DNA of 64,000 nucleotides from Diphasiastrum complanatum (taxonomy: Eukaryota; Streptophyta; Lycopodiopsida; Lycopodiales; Lycopodiaceae), in the NCBI GenBank assembly GCA_029204225.1, contig CM055092.1, forward strand, positions 20,444,036 through 20,508,035, in the 5' to 3' direction. The notes beneath the pieces are model-generated. The model was not told where the DNA came from and did no database searches. It saw only the letters and a list, made by a program, of their open reading frames with translations. Every line of letters begins with the position of its first letter. Position 1 is the first letter of the stretch. Positions 44,392-55,300 of the stretch are shown one piece after another. The position numbers and the translations under genes are program-made.

Positions 44392-44988
44392 GTTGCAATG
44401 ATTGATCTCTGATCTTTGACCTGTTCCAATGCACTAAGCACTCTCTTGAATCAACAAATGAAACACAAGAAGAAATCACAAAGATTTGGAACCTAAAACC
44501 TTACTTTTTCTCTCTTTTCCTCACTTTTTCCTTAATTTTAGCCACTAGTTTTATGATTTCTTGATCAAACCAAGACCAAACCTCAATATACTTGCTTTTC
44601 CCTCACTCCTAAGATTGAAATACACTCTTGAATCATTCAGCAAACTGAAAATCAGAGGGTTACATCAATTTTGAAGTTTTTGACATGAAGAAGCAAGAAA
44701 TTGAATCAAAAAACTATATGCTAGAATGGAAAACTAATAGGATCTTGTTGGATCTTGCATCTCCCTCTTTCCAAAACAATTTTTGTCTCCTTATTCTGAT
44801 AAGTACAGAGGGAATTCGCCCTACTTCAATTGAAATGCATACAAATGATGTTTTGATCACAAAGATCCAATTTCTACACATAAATCAACAAGATTTTTAG
44901 CTAGAAACTTGATTGGAATGCTACAAAAGCAAACTCGCCCACAAATCTCTTCTAAATCTGGCAAAACCTGCACATTTGGCCGCCTAAT
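44392..44988 (-). other. Leader of D
   Basis: Roughly 600 bp between primer site and gag start, shorter than the 1.15 kb of C and E. No open frame of note. Confidence 0.7.
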
Positions 44989-45000
44989 GCTCTGATACCA
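44989..45000 (-). other. Primer binding site of D
   Basis: gctctgatacca, a perfect tRNA-iMet complement, directly beside the 5' LTR at 45001. Confidence 0.95.
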
Positions 45001-45653
45001 TGTGAAAAACTCAGATCCAAAAGATGCTAAAGTTTCATAAAGATCTTGGCCATGGAAGTTATGCACATCTAGATTGAAAAAATGATAGAAATTGTGATGT
45101 TAAGCATACTAAACATCAACTAAACATCAAAATCTGATCATAAGCTTCCACAAACAGAAACTTGCTGTCCCTGTCCGTACTTCAGAGCCTACAACCTGCA
45201 TTTCACACGTGTGAAGCCATAGCAACAAAGAAATCACAATTCTAGTGGCTAGAATGCAAGATATGAACAAAAAAGTGAGAGAGAAGAAGATGGATCTTCA
45301 AAGAGCATAACATTCATTCAATAGAATGAAAATGAGATATGTACATACTCGTGGAGATGGCTATTTATAGCAGCCATAGTGCCTCTTGGCCACTTGTCTT
45401 ATGATAGGCTAAAATTGGGGTCCAATAGGATTCACCCATATACCTAGAAATTTGGTCAAATAGGAATGCACCAAATTATGAGCCAATAGAAGAGCTCCAC
45501 ACTCGACCTCTTCTAATTAATGTGACCTCAAAAGTAGTGTACACATACTTTGGGCCTCTACATACATGTATGAACCTATCTCTAACTTTTATTTGGCCAT
45601 AGGCCTACAAAATCTCAAGTTAGGAAAATACTACTAGTTGACAATTTTTCACA
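45001..45653 (-). repeat. 5' LTR of D (653 bp)
   Basis: Reads the same as 39793-40445 over its full length. It is the promoter-bearing copy for minus-strand transcription. Confidence 0.95.
45362..45369 (-). promoter_or_regulatory. TATA box in the D 5' LTR
   Basis: tatttata on plus gives TATAAATA on minus, at offset 361 in the LTR, in the orientation that drives the polyprotein. Confidence 0.65.
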
Positions 45654-45658
45654 ATTTT

Positions 45659-46330
45659 CTTTCTTTGAGCGCCACACATGATTTGATATTTATCTTTTCT
45701 GCCCACATGAAGTGTCATGTAACAGGTTCCTCCAAGCCAAATGATAGGGCGAATAAAGTGCTGCTTGGAATCCTGTCAAATCTTGACGATTGTACCTCAT
45801 CGTGTGTCGAAGTGTAGCCGCTCCAGGAAAGGACGAGCCGCTGCTAGCTTCTTGGAGAAATTAATAAATGAGACCAAGTGAATTTGTTGAGTGTACCTAC
45901 TAGGTTTCATGTCTGATAAAACACTTTGCTTAGTTCTGGGACTCCATAATATAGATAATATGCTGCCTGATAGCTTATGTGAGTGGTGGGCTTTTTTTTT
46001 TTATTTATTTTTATTTTTTTTTAAAGAAGATAAATTCCTTGCAATCGATTGCAAGAATAAGTGATGCTAGCTTCAAACCATAAGATAATTACTGTTTTGG
46101 GACATGATTATCACTGGTCATGCACACTGTTACCTAAAACCTGTACAATAATGATAGAAGTGAGGTAAATTTGCGAGAATTCATACCTAAACTATCCTAA
46201 GAAGTATTGATTGTTAAACATGCAGGAAATTCAATGGAAAAGAGTGTACAAAATGAATTAAAAAAAATGAACATTATCACAAAACGAAAAAAATTACAGA
46301 CATGCAAGCACACACACATAACACACAATC
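45659..46330. other. No gene recognised
   Basis: Flanking DNA right of D. It contains an A/T homopolymer-rich patch (about 45990-46025) and no visible domain. Confidence 0.4.
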
Positions 46331-46332
46331 AA

Positions 46333-47700
46333 TCAGTACATATCTAAGGAATAGTAGGGCTCATGATATCGCCGTAATCTACTCTCGTTCACTACTGTGT
46401 CCAGAGGAATGCCTTTGAGGGTTTTAAGTTTAGCGTAGCCCGATGCAAAGATTTGATCAATGATATAGGGACCTTGGCCAGTAAACTTAAGTTTGCCCTT
46501 ATGTACTTTCGTTTGATAGAGAAGAACTCTATCTCCTTCTTTAAATTCCTTCAACTTAATATGGTGGTCATGCCAATCTTGTTGACATCTTTTGTGCACT
46601 TGTTGTGCGTGCATATAATCTGAAAATTGTGGCCTTTTGTCTCTTTAGCACACATCACAAGCCTTTACAAAGTTATGAGTGTCCTTAAATAATAAGGCCA
46701 CCAATACCTAGCTAGTAAGATCTTCCTAGCTGTGTTTTTTGAGGCAAAGTGTCCACCACCAATTCCTTCGTGTAGCAAGGATATAATGAGAATAATCTCG
46801 CCCTCAGTCAAACATCGTCTAATCACACCGTCTGCATCCTTTCTATAAAGTTGCCCTACTATCAGTGTATAGGGTGCCACCTTGTAGATAAGTGCACGTT
46901 GGGCAAGTTTCGACATCATCAGATCTAGCACCCCCATTGTTAAAAACTCTGTGATGTCTTTGGCCCACATGGGGGTACAGTCAACTTGGAAGAGTATTGC
47001 ATCAGGTAGGTCATCATTGATGTCCTCCGTTGGTATCTCATTACTCGGTATTATGGGTAGATGATCAACGACAAAATGTTGCAATCCCTTGCGCACAACA
47101 ATACAAAATTCAAATTCTTGTAGCAATAGCAACCAACGTGTGATTCTACCTATTGTGTAAGTTTTGTTCACGAGGTAAAGTAACGCTTGATGATCTATGA
47201 AAAATACAAAGGGTTTACCTAGAAGATAATGTCGAAACTTCTGGATGGCATAAATCATCGCCAATGCTTCCATCTCGGTTGTGGTGTAGTTCATCTCCGC
47301 AGATGTTAATTGCCTACTAAGGAAACGAATTGGATAGTCCTTCTTGTACTCTTCGGGTTGAGTTAGCCCTGCACCGATGGCAAACTTTGATGCATCAATG
47401 TGCACGTGAAACTCCTTTGTGTAATCTGGAGCTCGCAAGATAGGAGCAGTTGTCATGGCGTGTTTGAGTTCTTGGAAGGCCTTTCTCTGTTCATCCGTCC
47501 ACTTAGGATTTACAGTCACTCTATATATCCATCGTGCTTTACTAGCAAAATTGCGAATATGACAACAATAGTGATTAGCGTAACCCATAAAACAATAAGT
47601 GTCTCGAACTGTTTTAGGTTCTGGCCTCTCAACGATGACTTTGTTCTTCTCTGGGTCGGTGATACAATGTGACCAAGTACGACGTTGTGGGTCAGCTTAT
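46333..47700 (-). pseudogene. Ty3/gypsy RT end, RNase H and integrase fragment
   Basis: From 47700 on minus: the RT C-terminus (NKVIVERPEPKTVRDTYCFM), then RNase H (FHVHIDASKFAIGAGLTQ, TTTEMEALAMIYAIQKFRHY, VFFIDHQALLYLVN) with its acidic residues. The start of the integrase zinc finger follows (HEGIGGGHFASKNTARKILL, then CDVC after a frameshift near 46665). The D,D-35-E core is deleted. 46614-46333 is the integrase C-terminal part (GDRVLLYQTKVHKGKLKF, GPYIIDQIFASGYAKLKTLK), like the GPY/F module of gypsy integrases. The order protease-RT-RH-IN is the gypsy order. Confidence 0.8.
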
Positions 47701-47949
47701 TCCACACGTGTGAGCAGACCTCTACACATGGGATTTGACACCTAATCTCACGATGTGGCTTCATGCAATCTCTAGATTGATGCCATGTGGCATATGACTA
47801 AGAAATATGATTTTGGCCTTTTTAGCCAATAGAACTTGATTTAAACTATATGTACAAGCTATATGATTGTACTACATGAAAAGTACATTTTTTTTACACG
47901 AGGGAACATGCTCCACACATGTGTAATCATCCTATATACATAGATCAAG
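47701..47949. other. Unassigned segment between two gypsy parts
   Basis: About 250 bp with two cacacgtgtg or cacacatgtg-type palindromes and no protein match. It may be an LTR or untranslated remnant. Confidence 0.35.
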
Positions 47950-49100
47950 CATAATTTTTGCATTTTCCACAAGCCTCATGGTAAAAAGCAGTGGTAGGAG
48001 GACCAGGAGACTGTCGACAATCACGAGCGAGATGATTTGGACTCTTACAAAGATAACAGAGGTGCTTCTACTGAATCTTAGCGAACTCTACGGCTGAATA
48101 ACGGTGAAAAAAGACAGGGCGAGGTGTAGAAGGTTGAGGAGGAACGATAGTAGAAGAAGCCAAAGTAGGAGAAGTAGTGGAAAGAGGGCGAGAAAAACGA
48201 GAATAAGTGGAAAACTCAGGATACTTATGCTATAGGGTAGTAGCCAAGGAGATAGCATCTGAGAGAGCAGGAGGCCAAAACGAGGAAACATCATATCGTA
48301 AGGAGCCTCTAAGACCAACAATAAAACGTGAAATAAGCTCTATAGGATGAAGATCAATAAAAATGTAAGAAAACTCAATAATCAATATAAGTAGTCAAAT
48401 GACTAGTATGGTGAAGGCTATGAAACATATCATGTTGGCGAACCAACCACTGTGGGTCAATCATAGCCATATGAATATCATGCTGAAAAGTAGGCCATAT
48501 ATGTAATCCCTCACGAGTAGGCTCAGAGCGATAGACATGCCACCAAGTCAGAGCTCGACCATCTAAATGCAACGCAGCCAACTGCACTTTCTGGGTTTAA
48601 GTCTTGGAATACATTAGAAAATAGGTCTCTAACTTAGAGAACCAATTTTCCAAGATATTCCCATTAGATGAACGAGAATAAGTAGTAAGTTGGATGCGAT
48701 CACGAAAATCACGAGCAAAATGAGACTCAGGATTACCTGAAAAATTAGAAGAAGGAAATCTCGGTGGTGCAGAGGGAAATCTAGGTGGTGGTACAGAAGA
48801 CCCGAAAGGAAATCCATAAGAACTAGCACTATATGAAGGGAGACCAAACGTACTACCAAAAGCATCTCCTGAATATGGAGATGGAGCAGAATCAGACATA
48901 CTCAAAATAGGAAATAAAGGTGCTTTACCAGGACGATGAAGAATGTCTGGGAGTGTGGTATCCCCTCGTGGTAGGATAGTCTCAAGGCTAGAAAAAATAC
49001 GATAAATACGACTCTCAAGATGATCCATGCGGGAATCAATATGTGTAAAACGATCATCTAAAGAGCTCTGCGGAGGGTCTTCTGATGAAGAAGTCGCCAT
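47950..49100 (-). pseudogene. Ty3/gypsy-type gag with zinc knuckle
   Basis: Starts at 49100 (MATSSSEDPPQSSLDDRFTH); the first 167 codons are Ser/Pro-rich and end in ENWFSKLETYFLMYSKT. After a stop it resumes as MQLAALHLDGRALTWWHVYR and LHIWPTFQHDIHMAM, the typical Retrotrans_gag core. Near 48070-48020 is a CCHC knuckle, CYLCKSPNHLARDC, with perfect spacing but a stop just before it. Protease and RT are missing; the next piece to the left (46333-47700) starts only at the RT end and may come from a different element. Confidence 0.75.
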
Positions 49101-49454
49101 AGGGACTAAGGAAGAGACAAAAACCTAAGGGAGAGGACGTTTGTCATCACCCCAACTTAGTCTAACTTCCAAAGTCACCAAAAATGGCACATAAACAGTC
49201 AATCAAGATGGATAATAATCAGAAAATAAGGGGCTGAGAAAGTAGAAGCATTCTAACAAAATGGAAAAATGGAAAGAGGAGGGTGTGAGACAACAAATAT
49301 GAACAAGAATAGGAGGCTAGAAAGGATGAGTATGTGAGTAGAAAAGATAGCAAGTAGGTGCAAAAAGGAAGTGCAAAAATGGCGCAAGCAATACCTGGGT
49401 GGTGCTGATTCGTCGTTCACTTGTAGCACCAACAAAGAGAGGTAAAAATTGTAG

Positions 49455-50005
49455 ATAATAGGGCACTGGGTAGCAACTACCAAGATCCACAATATGCTGA
49501 AGAATAGGCTGAAAAAAAGGTGCTAAAGTAAGGCGCCAAAGAACCTCCAATCAATAGCCAAAACGGATAGAAAGTCGGTGAAAAAAACTGCTGAAAATGA
49601 GAGGATAGTAGGGCGCTGGATAACCTCCAATCAATATAAAAAATGAACAGCAAATTGGTGACGAAAAGTGTTGAAAATGATGAGGTAGTATGGCGTTGGG
49701 CAATAGCTACCAAATCTACAAAAACAATGAAAATCTACCAAAAAAATCGACAAAAGTGATGGGTTAGTATGGTGCTGGACAACCTCCACCAAAACCACAA
49801 AAAATGATGAAGAAATCGTCGAAAATGATGGGCAGTAGGGCGCTAGACAGCCACCACCAATCTGCAAAAATGACAGAGAAAAATCAATGAAAGTGATAGG
49901 TCGTAGGGCGTTGGATAGCCTCCACCAATCTGCAGGAAGATTGACAGAGAAAAATTGATGAAAGTGATGGGTGGTAGGGCACTGGACAGCCTCTACCAAT
50001 CTACT
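49455..50005. repeat. Tandem repeats in the gypsy leader, about 70-100 bp units
   Basis: At least six diverged units, each with a variant of tagggcgctggacaacctcc followed by caccaatctgcaaaaatgac-like text, lie between the gag start and the primer site. Units begin at about 49455, 49530, 49608, 49688, 49767, 49835, 49905 and 49975. Confidence 0.75.
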
Positions 50006-50012
50006 AAAAAGT

Positions 50013-50024
50013 GCTCTGATACCA
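50013..50024 (-). other. Primer binding site of the gypsy-type element
   Basis: gctctgatacca complements the tRNA-iMet site. The following LTR starts agttacaagc, where the expected TG is AG. Confidence 0.8.
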
Positions 50025-50352
50025 AGTTACAAGCTAAGATTCACTAGCTATGCTAGAAAGCAGGACTTAAGCTAGAAAGCAAGAAGAGAATGCTTAAGGA
50101 GGCTAAAGAGGAGCAATCATCATAAACTGAATAAAGGAATACAATGTTGCCCTACTTATACCCTCTCCCTGAATCAAATGGAGGATTCAAAAAAGAGAGG
50201 GAAAAAAATTTGGAGGAAAAACAGTGCACCCTCCCAATAGGAGGACCCCCACTCCAAATCAATGTGACCAAGTCCTAAAAATATAACCAAATAGGGCCCA
50301 AGGCCAGTATATGAATAAAAAGGGCCCTTAGGCATGCTTATGCATAATAACA
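50025..50352 (-). repeat. 5' LTR of the gypsy-type element (about 328 bp)
   Basis: agttacaagc to gcataataaca, with near-inverted ends (TGTTA/TAACA once the first base is allowed). No second copy is visible, so its 3' end is lost; the right flank is ataaa at 50353. Confidence 0.6.
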
Positions 50353-51702
50353 ATAAAAGAATGGACGCGGTGAATGTAATGAGCCAAGTTCATAATTCAA
50401 ATGTAGCTGCAAAAGTTCTATAGCCTATTCAAGAATCGGATCATGATGCCTTCATGAAAAACCATCAAGAAGGATCCAACGACAACTCTTGTTTTTTTTA
50501 TTCCAGTGCCACACAACATATGACTAGCCATATCGACTGTTTCGAGTCTAATACGCCTTACAATACCAAAAGATATGTTTACCTTGGTGACAACAGCACC
50601 CAAGCTATCAAAGGTGAAGATACAGTAAGATTAAGCTTTGCTAATGATCAATGTAAACTACTTTCGAAAGTCCTTCATGTACCAAATTTGTCAACCAATC
50701 TGCTCTTTGTTGGCAGAATTACAGATCTAGGATATAAAGTAGAATTTGAATCTGGTTAGTGTAAAGTAGTCGATAAGACAGGCAAGATCCTAGCACTCGA
50801 AAAGAGGTATGGATACTTGTATAGATTAAGTCATTGCTTTTCTGCCTCTAGTCAGGCATTTAATATTTTTGTTCAGACAAATAAAAGTGGCATTATAGAC
50901 TTGGTCATTTGAATCATGCTTCTGTATAACAAATGTCTAAACAATTCATTGTTCTTGATCTCGACTATCCTGACAAGAAAGTCGAATTGCCTGTCTGTCA
51001 AGACTGTCCATCAGCATATTGCTAGAGGATTACTAGATGTTGTACATACATATATCTGTGGCCCAATGAAGAATCTTTCACTGAAGGATGAAAAGTATTT
51101 TATAACTTTTATTGATGAATATTTCAAAAGAACTATGGTATATTTTATCAAGAAGAAATCATAAGCTTTAACTTGCTTCTGAATCTTCAAGGAGCATGCA
51201 GAGAAAGAGACTAGTAAGACAATCAAAGCCATGAGGTTAGATAATGGTGGAGTGTACATCTCTACTGAATTCAAGGAGTACTACCAGAGCCAAGGCATTG
51301 AATAGCAGTTTATCACTTCTTATTTGCCTCAGTCTAATGGCTTAGCCGAAAGGAAGAATCGTACCCTGGTCGAGTCAGCCAAATGTAGGCTGGCACACTC
51401 ATCTTTGTTGAAGAGCTTCTAGGTTGAAGCTGTCTCCACTATAGCTTACATCTAGAACAAATGTTTGAGCAAGGCCCTCTCAAACAGAACACCCCATGAG
51501 GTGTGGATAGGCTCAAAGCCTTCATTGAAGAACCTATGAGTATTCAGATGTATCACCTATGCGCAGATCCTGAAGGAGACAAGGAAGAAATTTGACTTCC
51601 ACGGTCTCAAGACAATCTTTATCGAATATAATTCATTTGACAAACTTACAAGTTGTACGACCACGATACCCAGCAGATCTTATTCATTAGGGATACAGTC
51701 TT
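50353..51702 (+). pseudogene. Copia fragment: protease, GAG-pre-integrase, integrase (left of E)
   Basis: Plus-strand protease at 50454-50759 (CFFYSSATQHMTSHIDCFES, YVYLGDNSTQAIKGEDTVRL, VLHVPNLSTNLLFVG), with the DSGA site changed to YSSA. Next is a broken zinc finger, then the integrase core: YFITFIDEYFKRTMVYFIKK, MRLDNGGVYISTEFKEY, YLPQSNGLAERKNRTLVESA, with several stops. The C-terminal part (TPHEVWIGSKPSLKNL) continues to 51697. It is cut by E at the target duplication and resumes at 58128. It belongs to the family of X and H. Confidence 0.8.
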
Positions 51703-52357
51703 TGTGAAAAATACAGATCCTAAGTGGATCTAAACTCCAAGATCATTGGCTTGAATGCTTGCACTCCAAACTACATAAGCTAGGAATTGGCAACACATTC
51801 TATGCTACCTAGAATGCAAAGAACTTGATCAAAAAGCATTTATCACAAATGGAAACTTCCATAAACATCAAGTGCGGCCCAAAATAGCATTATACAGTCC
51901 ATAATACATCAGCCTACCACTTTTGGAAAGCACCTAAGATCATACACAATAGCTTGAAGACAATACACACAACAATGCTCTCAATGGAGGAAGAAACAAT
52001 GACAATGATCTATTGATCTCAATGAAGCATACAAAAGGTTTCTCCAACCTGTTCTCCACGACTTCCCTACTATTTATGGATGAGGAAGATGACTCTCTCT
52101 CCTCTCTCTAGAAGGTACTTGACCCTAGATATTCCCTATATAGGAAAAATAGCTAAAAATGGCTTATATGACCAAAATACATCAAAATGGTCTCATTTTG
52201 AAGGGTATGAAGTTTGACACTTCATCATACTGAAAAAATACAGTAAATAAAAACATTGTGGCCTGGTTCACACGTGCAAAACTCCAGAACCAAAACTATT
52301 TACAATTTTAGCCAATTTAGGCCTCAAACTAGCTAGGAAATGTTGACAATTTTCACA
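51703..52357 (-). repeat. 3' LTR of E (655 bp)
   Basis: TGTGAAAAATACAG to CAATTTTCACA. It differs from the other copy in agaaggtactt (agaagatactt there) and aaaactattt (aaaagtattt there). Confidence 0.95.
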
Positions 52358-55300
52358 CTCCCTCTTCAACATTGGATGCTAGTTTCAACATAGTCTTTGA
52401 GCACATTCCAAGATTAGATCTATGCATTAAATATAGGTCCTTTCCCAATGGTTTGGTGAAGATATCAGCCACACACTCCTTTGAAGAGACATGTTGAAGC
52501 TCCACCTCTTTGGCAATGACTTGATCTCTCACAAAATGGTGAGCAATCTCAATGTGCTTGCTCCTTGCATGAAAAACAGGATTGCTTGCCAAGCTTTGGG
52601 CTGAAAGGTTATCACAAAGTATGATTGGAGTCTTCTCTGGTTCCAGCAAGTGAAGATCCAATAACATCCTCTTGATCCAAAGAATCTCCTTGGTGCATGT
52701 TGTTAATGCCTTGTACTCGGCTTCGGTGGAAGATAGAGAGATAGTTGGTTGCTTCTTTGATAGCCATGAGACCACTCCATCTCCAAGATAGATTGCAAAG
52801 GCACTTGTTGACTTCCTATCCATTTGATCACCTGCAAAATCTGAATCTGAAAATCCACAAAGGTTAGGTGTAGTACCTCCATACAAGATGCCAAAATCTC
52901 TAGATCCCGAGATGTATCTAAGTACTCTCTTTCCTAGCTTCCAATGAGCCTCACTAGGATCTTGCATAAATTGACTTAGTTTACCAACCACAAAGCTTAG
53001 ATCAGGTCTTGTGATGGTTAACCATATAAGAGATCCTATTAGCTTTCTATAGAGAGTAATGTCCTTGAAGGATCTTTCATTACTTCTTGTAGTTAGCTTT
53101 ACATTTGATTCCATAGGAGTAGAAACAACTTTACAATCTTCCATATGAAACCTTTTTAGAATAGAGTTAACATACTTTTCTTGACATATGAATGTAGATT
53201 TAGAAGTTCTAATAATCTCTATTCCTAAGATATAATGAAGTTTACCAAGATCTTGAATTTCAAACTCTCTTTTGAGTGCCATCTTGATTTCATCTATATC
53301 TAGATTGTTACCACCACTTAAGATAATGTCATCAACATAGATCAAAAGTAAAGTGATATCATTTTCATTCAATCTAAAGTAGAGAGAATGATCATACTCA
53401 CTCATAACAAAGTTTTGAGAAAGTAAGAAGGAATTGAGCTTAGCATACCAACTCCTTGGTGCTTGCTTTAGCCCATACAGACTCTTTTGGAGATAGCACA
53501 CATGATTAGGCTCATCATGTGAAACATAGCCCTCGGGTTGCTCCATGTAAATATCTTCTTCAAGATCACCATTCAAGAAGGCATTAGTAACATCCATTTG
53601 CCACATATCCCAATCATAAAGAGTTGCAAGAGAGATTAGGATTCGAATAGTTACCATCTTTGCCACGGGTGCAAAGGTCTCATCATAGTCAATACCATAT
53701 TCTTGAGCATACCCCTTTGCCACCAACCTTGCCTTGTACTTGTTGATTGATCCATCTTGATTTGTCTTGATCTTGAAGATCCACTTACAACCAATTGCCT
53801 TCTTGTCCTTTGGAAGCTTTACCAACCTCCATGTGTTGCTTTTGATGAGTGCTTGATGCTCATGATCCATGGCTTGGATCCATTCCTTCTTTTGAATTGC
53901 TTCACCTACACAAGTTGGTTCATCAAAAGAGGTAAGAAAAGCAAAGTTAGAGTTGTCCACCACTTGTTTTCCTTTTTCATCATAGGTTAGCCTTGATGGC
54001 TTAGCCCTTTGCCTTTGAGTCTTCCTTGAAGTTTGCTTTGGAGTGGCATCTCCATCTTCATCCAAGACATCTTGCACATCATGATGATTAGTAGGCACAT
54101 CAACATCAACATCAACAACATTGGAAACATTCTCTTCATGAAAGATGACATCCCTACTTATGACAACTTTCTTTGTAGAAGGAATGTACACTTTGTAAGC
54201 CTTGCTTACTTCACTATAGCCAACAAACACACCCTTCTTTGATGAAGGATCTTCTTTAGTTCTATCATCAAGTGTGATATTGACAAAACATGTACATCCA
54301 AAGATCCTACAATGCTTGACACTCGGCCTTCTACCATAAAGAACCTCATGAGGAGTTTTACCATCCAAGGAAGCACTTGTCCATCTATTACATAGATAGT
54401 TAGCACATGCTAAAGCTTCCCCCCAAAAAGACTTAGCAAGATTAGCATGTAGTCTCATTGCCTTGGCACATTCACAAAGGGTTCTATTCTTCCTCTCGGC
54501 CACTCCATTCTGTTGTGGAGTCCTAGGACTAGACATCTCCCTCTTAATCCCATGTGCTATACAAAAGTCTTTGAACCTATTTGAGGTGTATTCCCCTCCA
54601 TTATCAGATCTTAAGCATTTGATCTTTGTATTGAATTGGTTTTCCATTTCATTCTTGAACTTGACAAATGCAGCAAACACTTCATCCTTACTTTTAAGAA
54701 GATAGATCCAAGTATACCTACTAAAGTCATCAATGAAAGTTGCATACATCTTTGCCCCACCATTGCTAGTTGTACTAGAAGAATGAATATCAGAATGCAC
54801 AAGTTGAAAAGCTTCTTTAGATCTAGAAGTAGATCTAGAATAAGCAAGTCTATGAGATTTGGACAAGGCACAATGTTCACAAACACTATTGTTTGCAACA
54901 AGACTTTTAGGGAGACCAAGAACAAGCTCTTTCTTTGCCATTACCTCCAAAGATTTGAAGTTGGGATGGCCCAACCTCTTGTGCCAAACTTCTTGGTTTG
55001 TCAATTGCTCCCTAGCCATACATCCTTCATGATTAGAGATCACACATGCATCAAGCTTGAAAAGTTTACCATGCCTCCTACCTTGAGCAATCAAGGATCC
55101 ACATTTACTTATCAAACATGCATCTCCAATGAACTCCACATCAAGTCCTTTGTCAATCATTTGACTTACACTAAGCAAATTCTTAGTGATTGAAGGAATG
55201 TACAAAACATTTTCAAGATTTGCTTTCCTATTTGTTGAAAGGGAAATAGGAATAGTGCCTATGCCTTTGATGTCACATTGACCATCATTTGCAGTGTAGA

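Larger units (their letters stand above)
39793..45653 (-). mobile_element. Intact Copia D
   Basis: LTRs 39793-40445 and 45001-45653, both 653 bp and identical as far as I can read. The target duplication is atttt (39788-39792 and 45654-45658). The primer binding site, leader, one open polyprotein, polypurine tract and LTR are all present on minus. Everything needed for autonomous transposition is visible, and identical LTRs indicate a very recent insertion. Confidence 0.95.
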
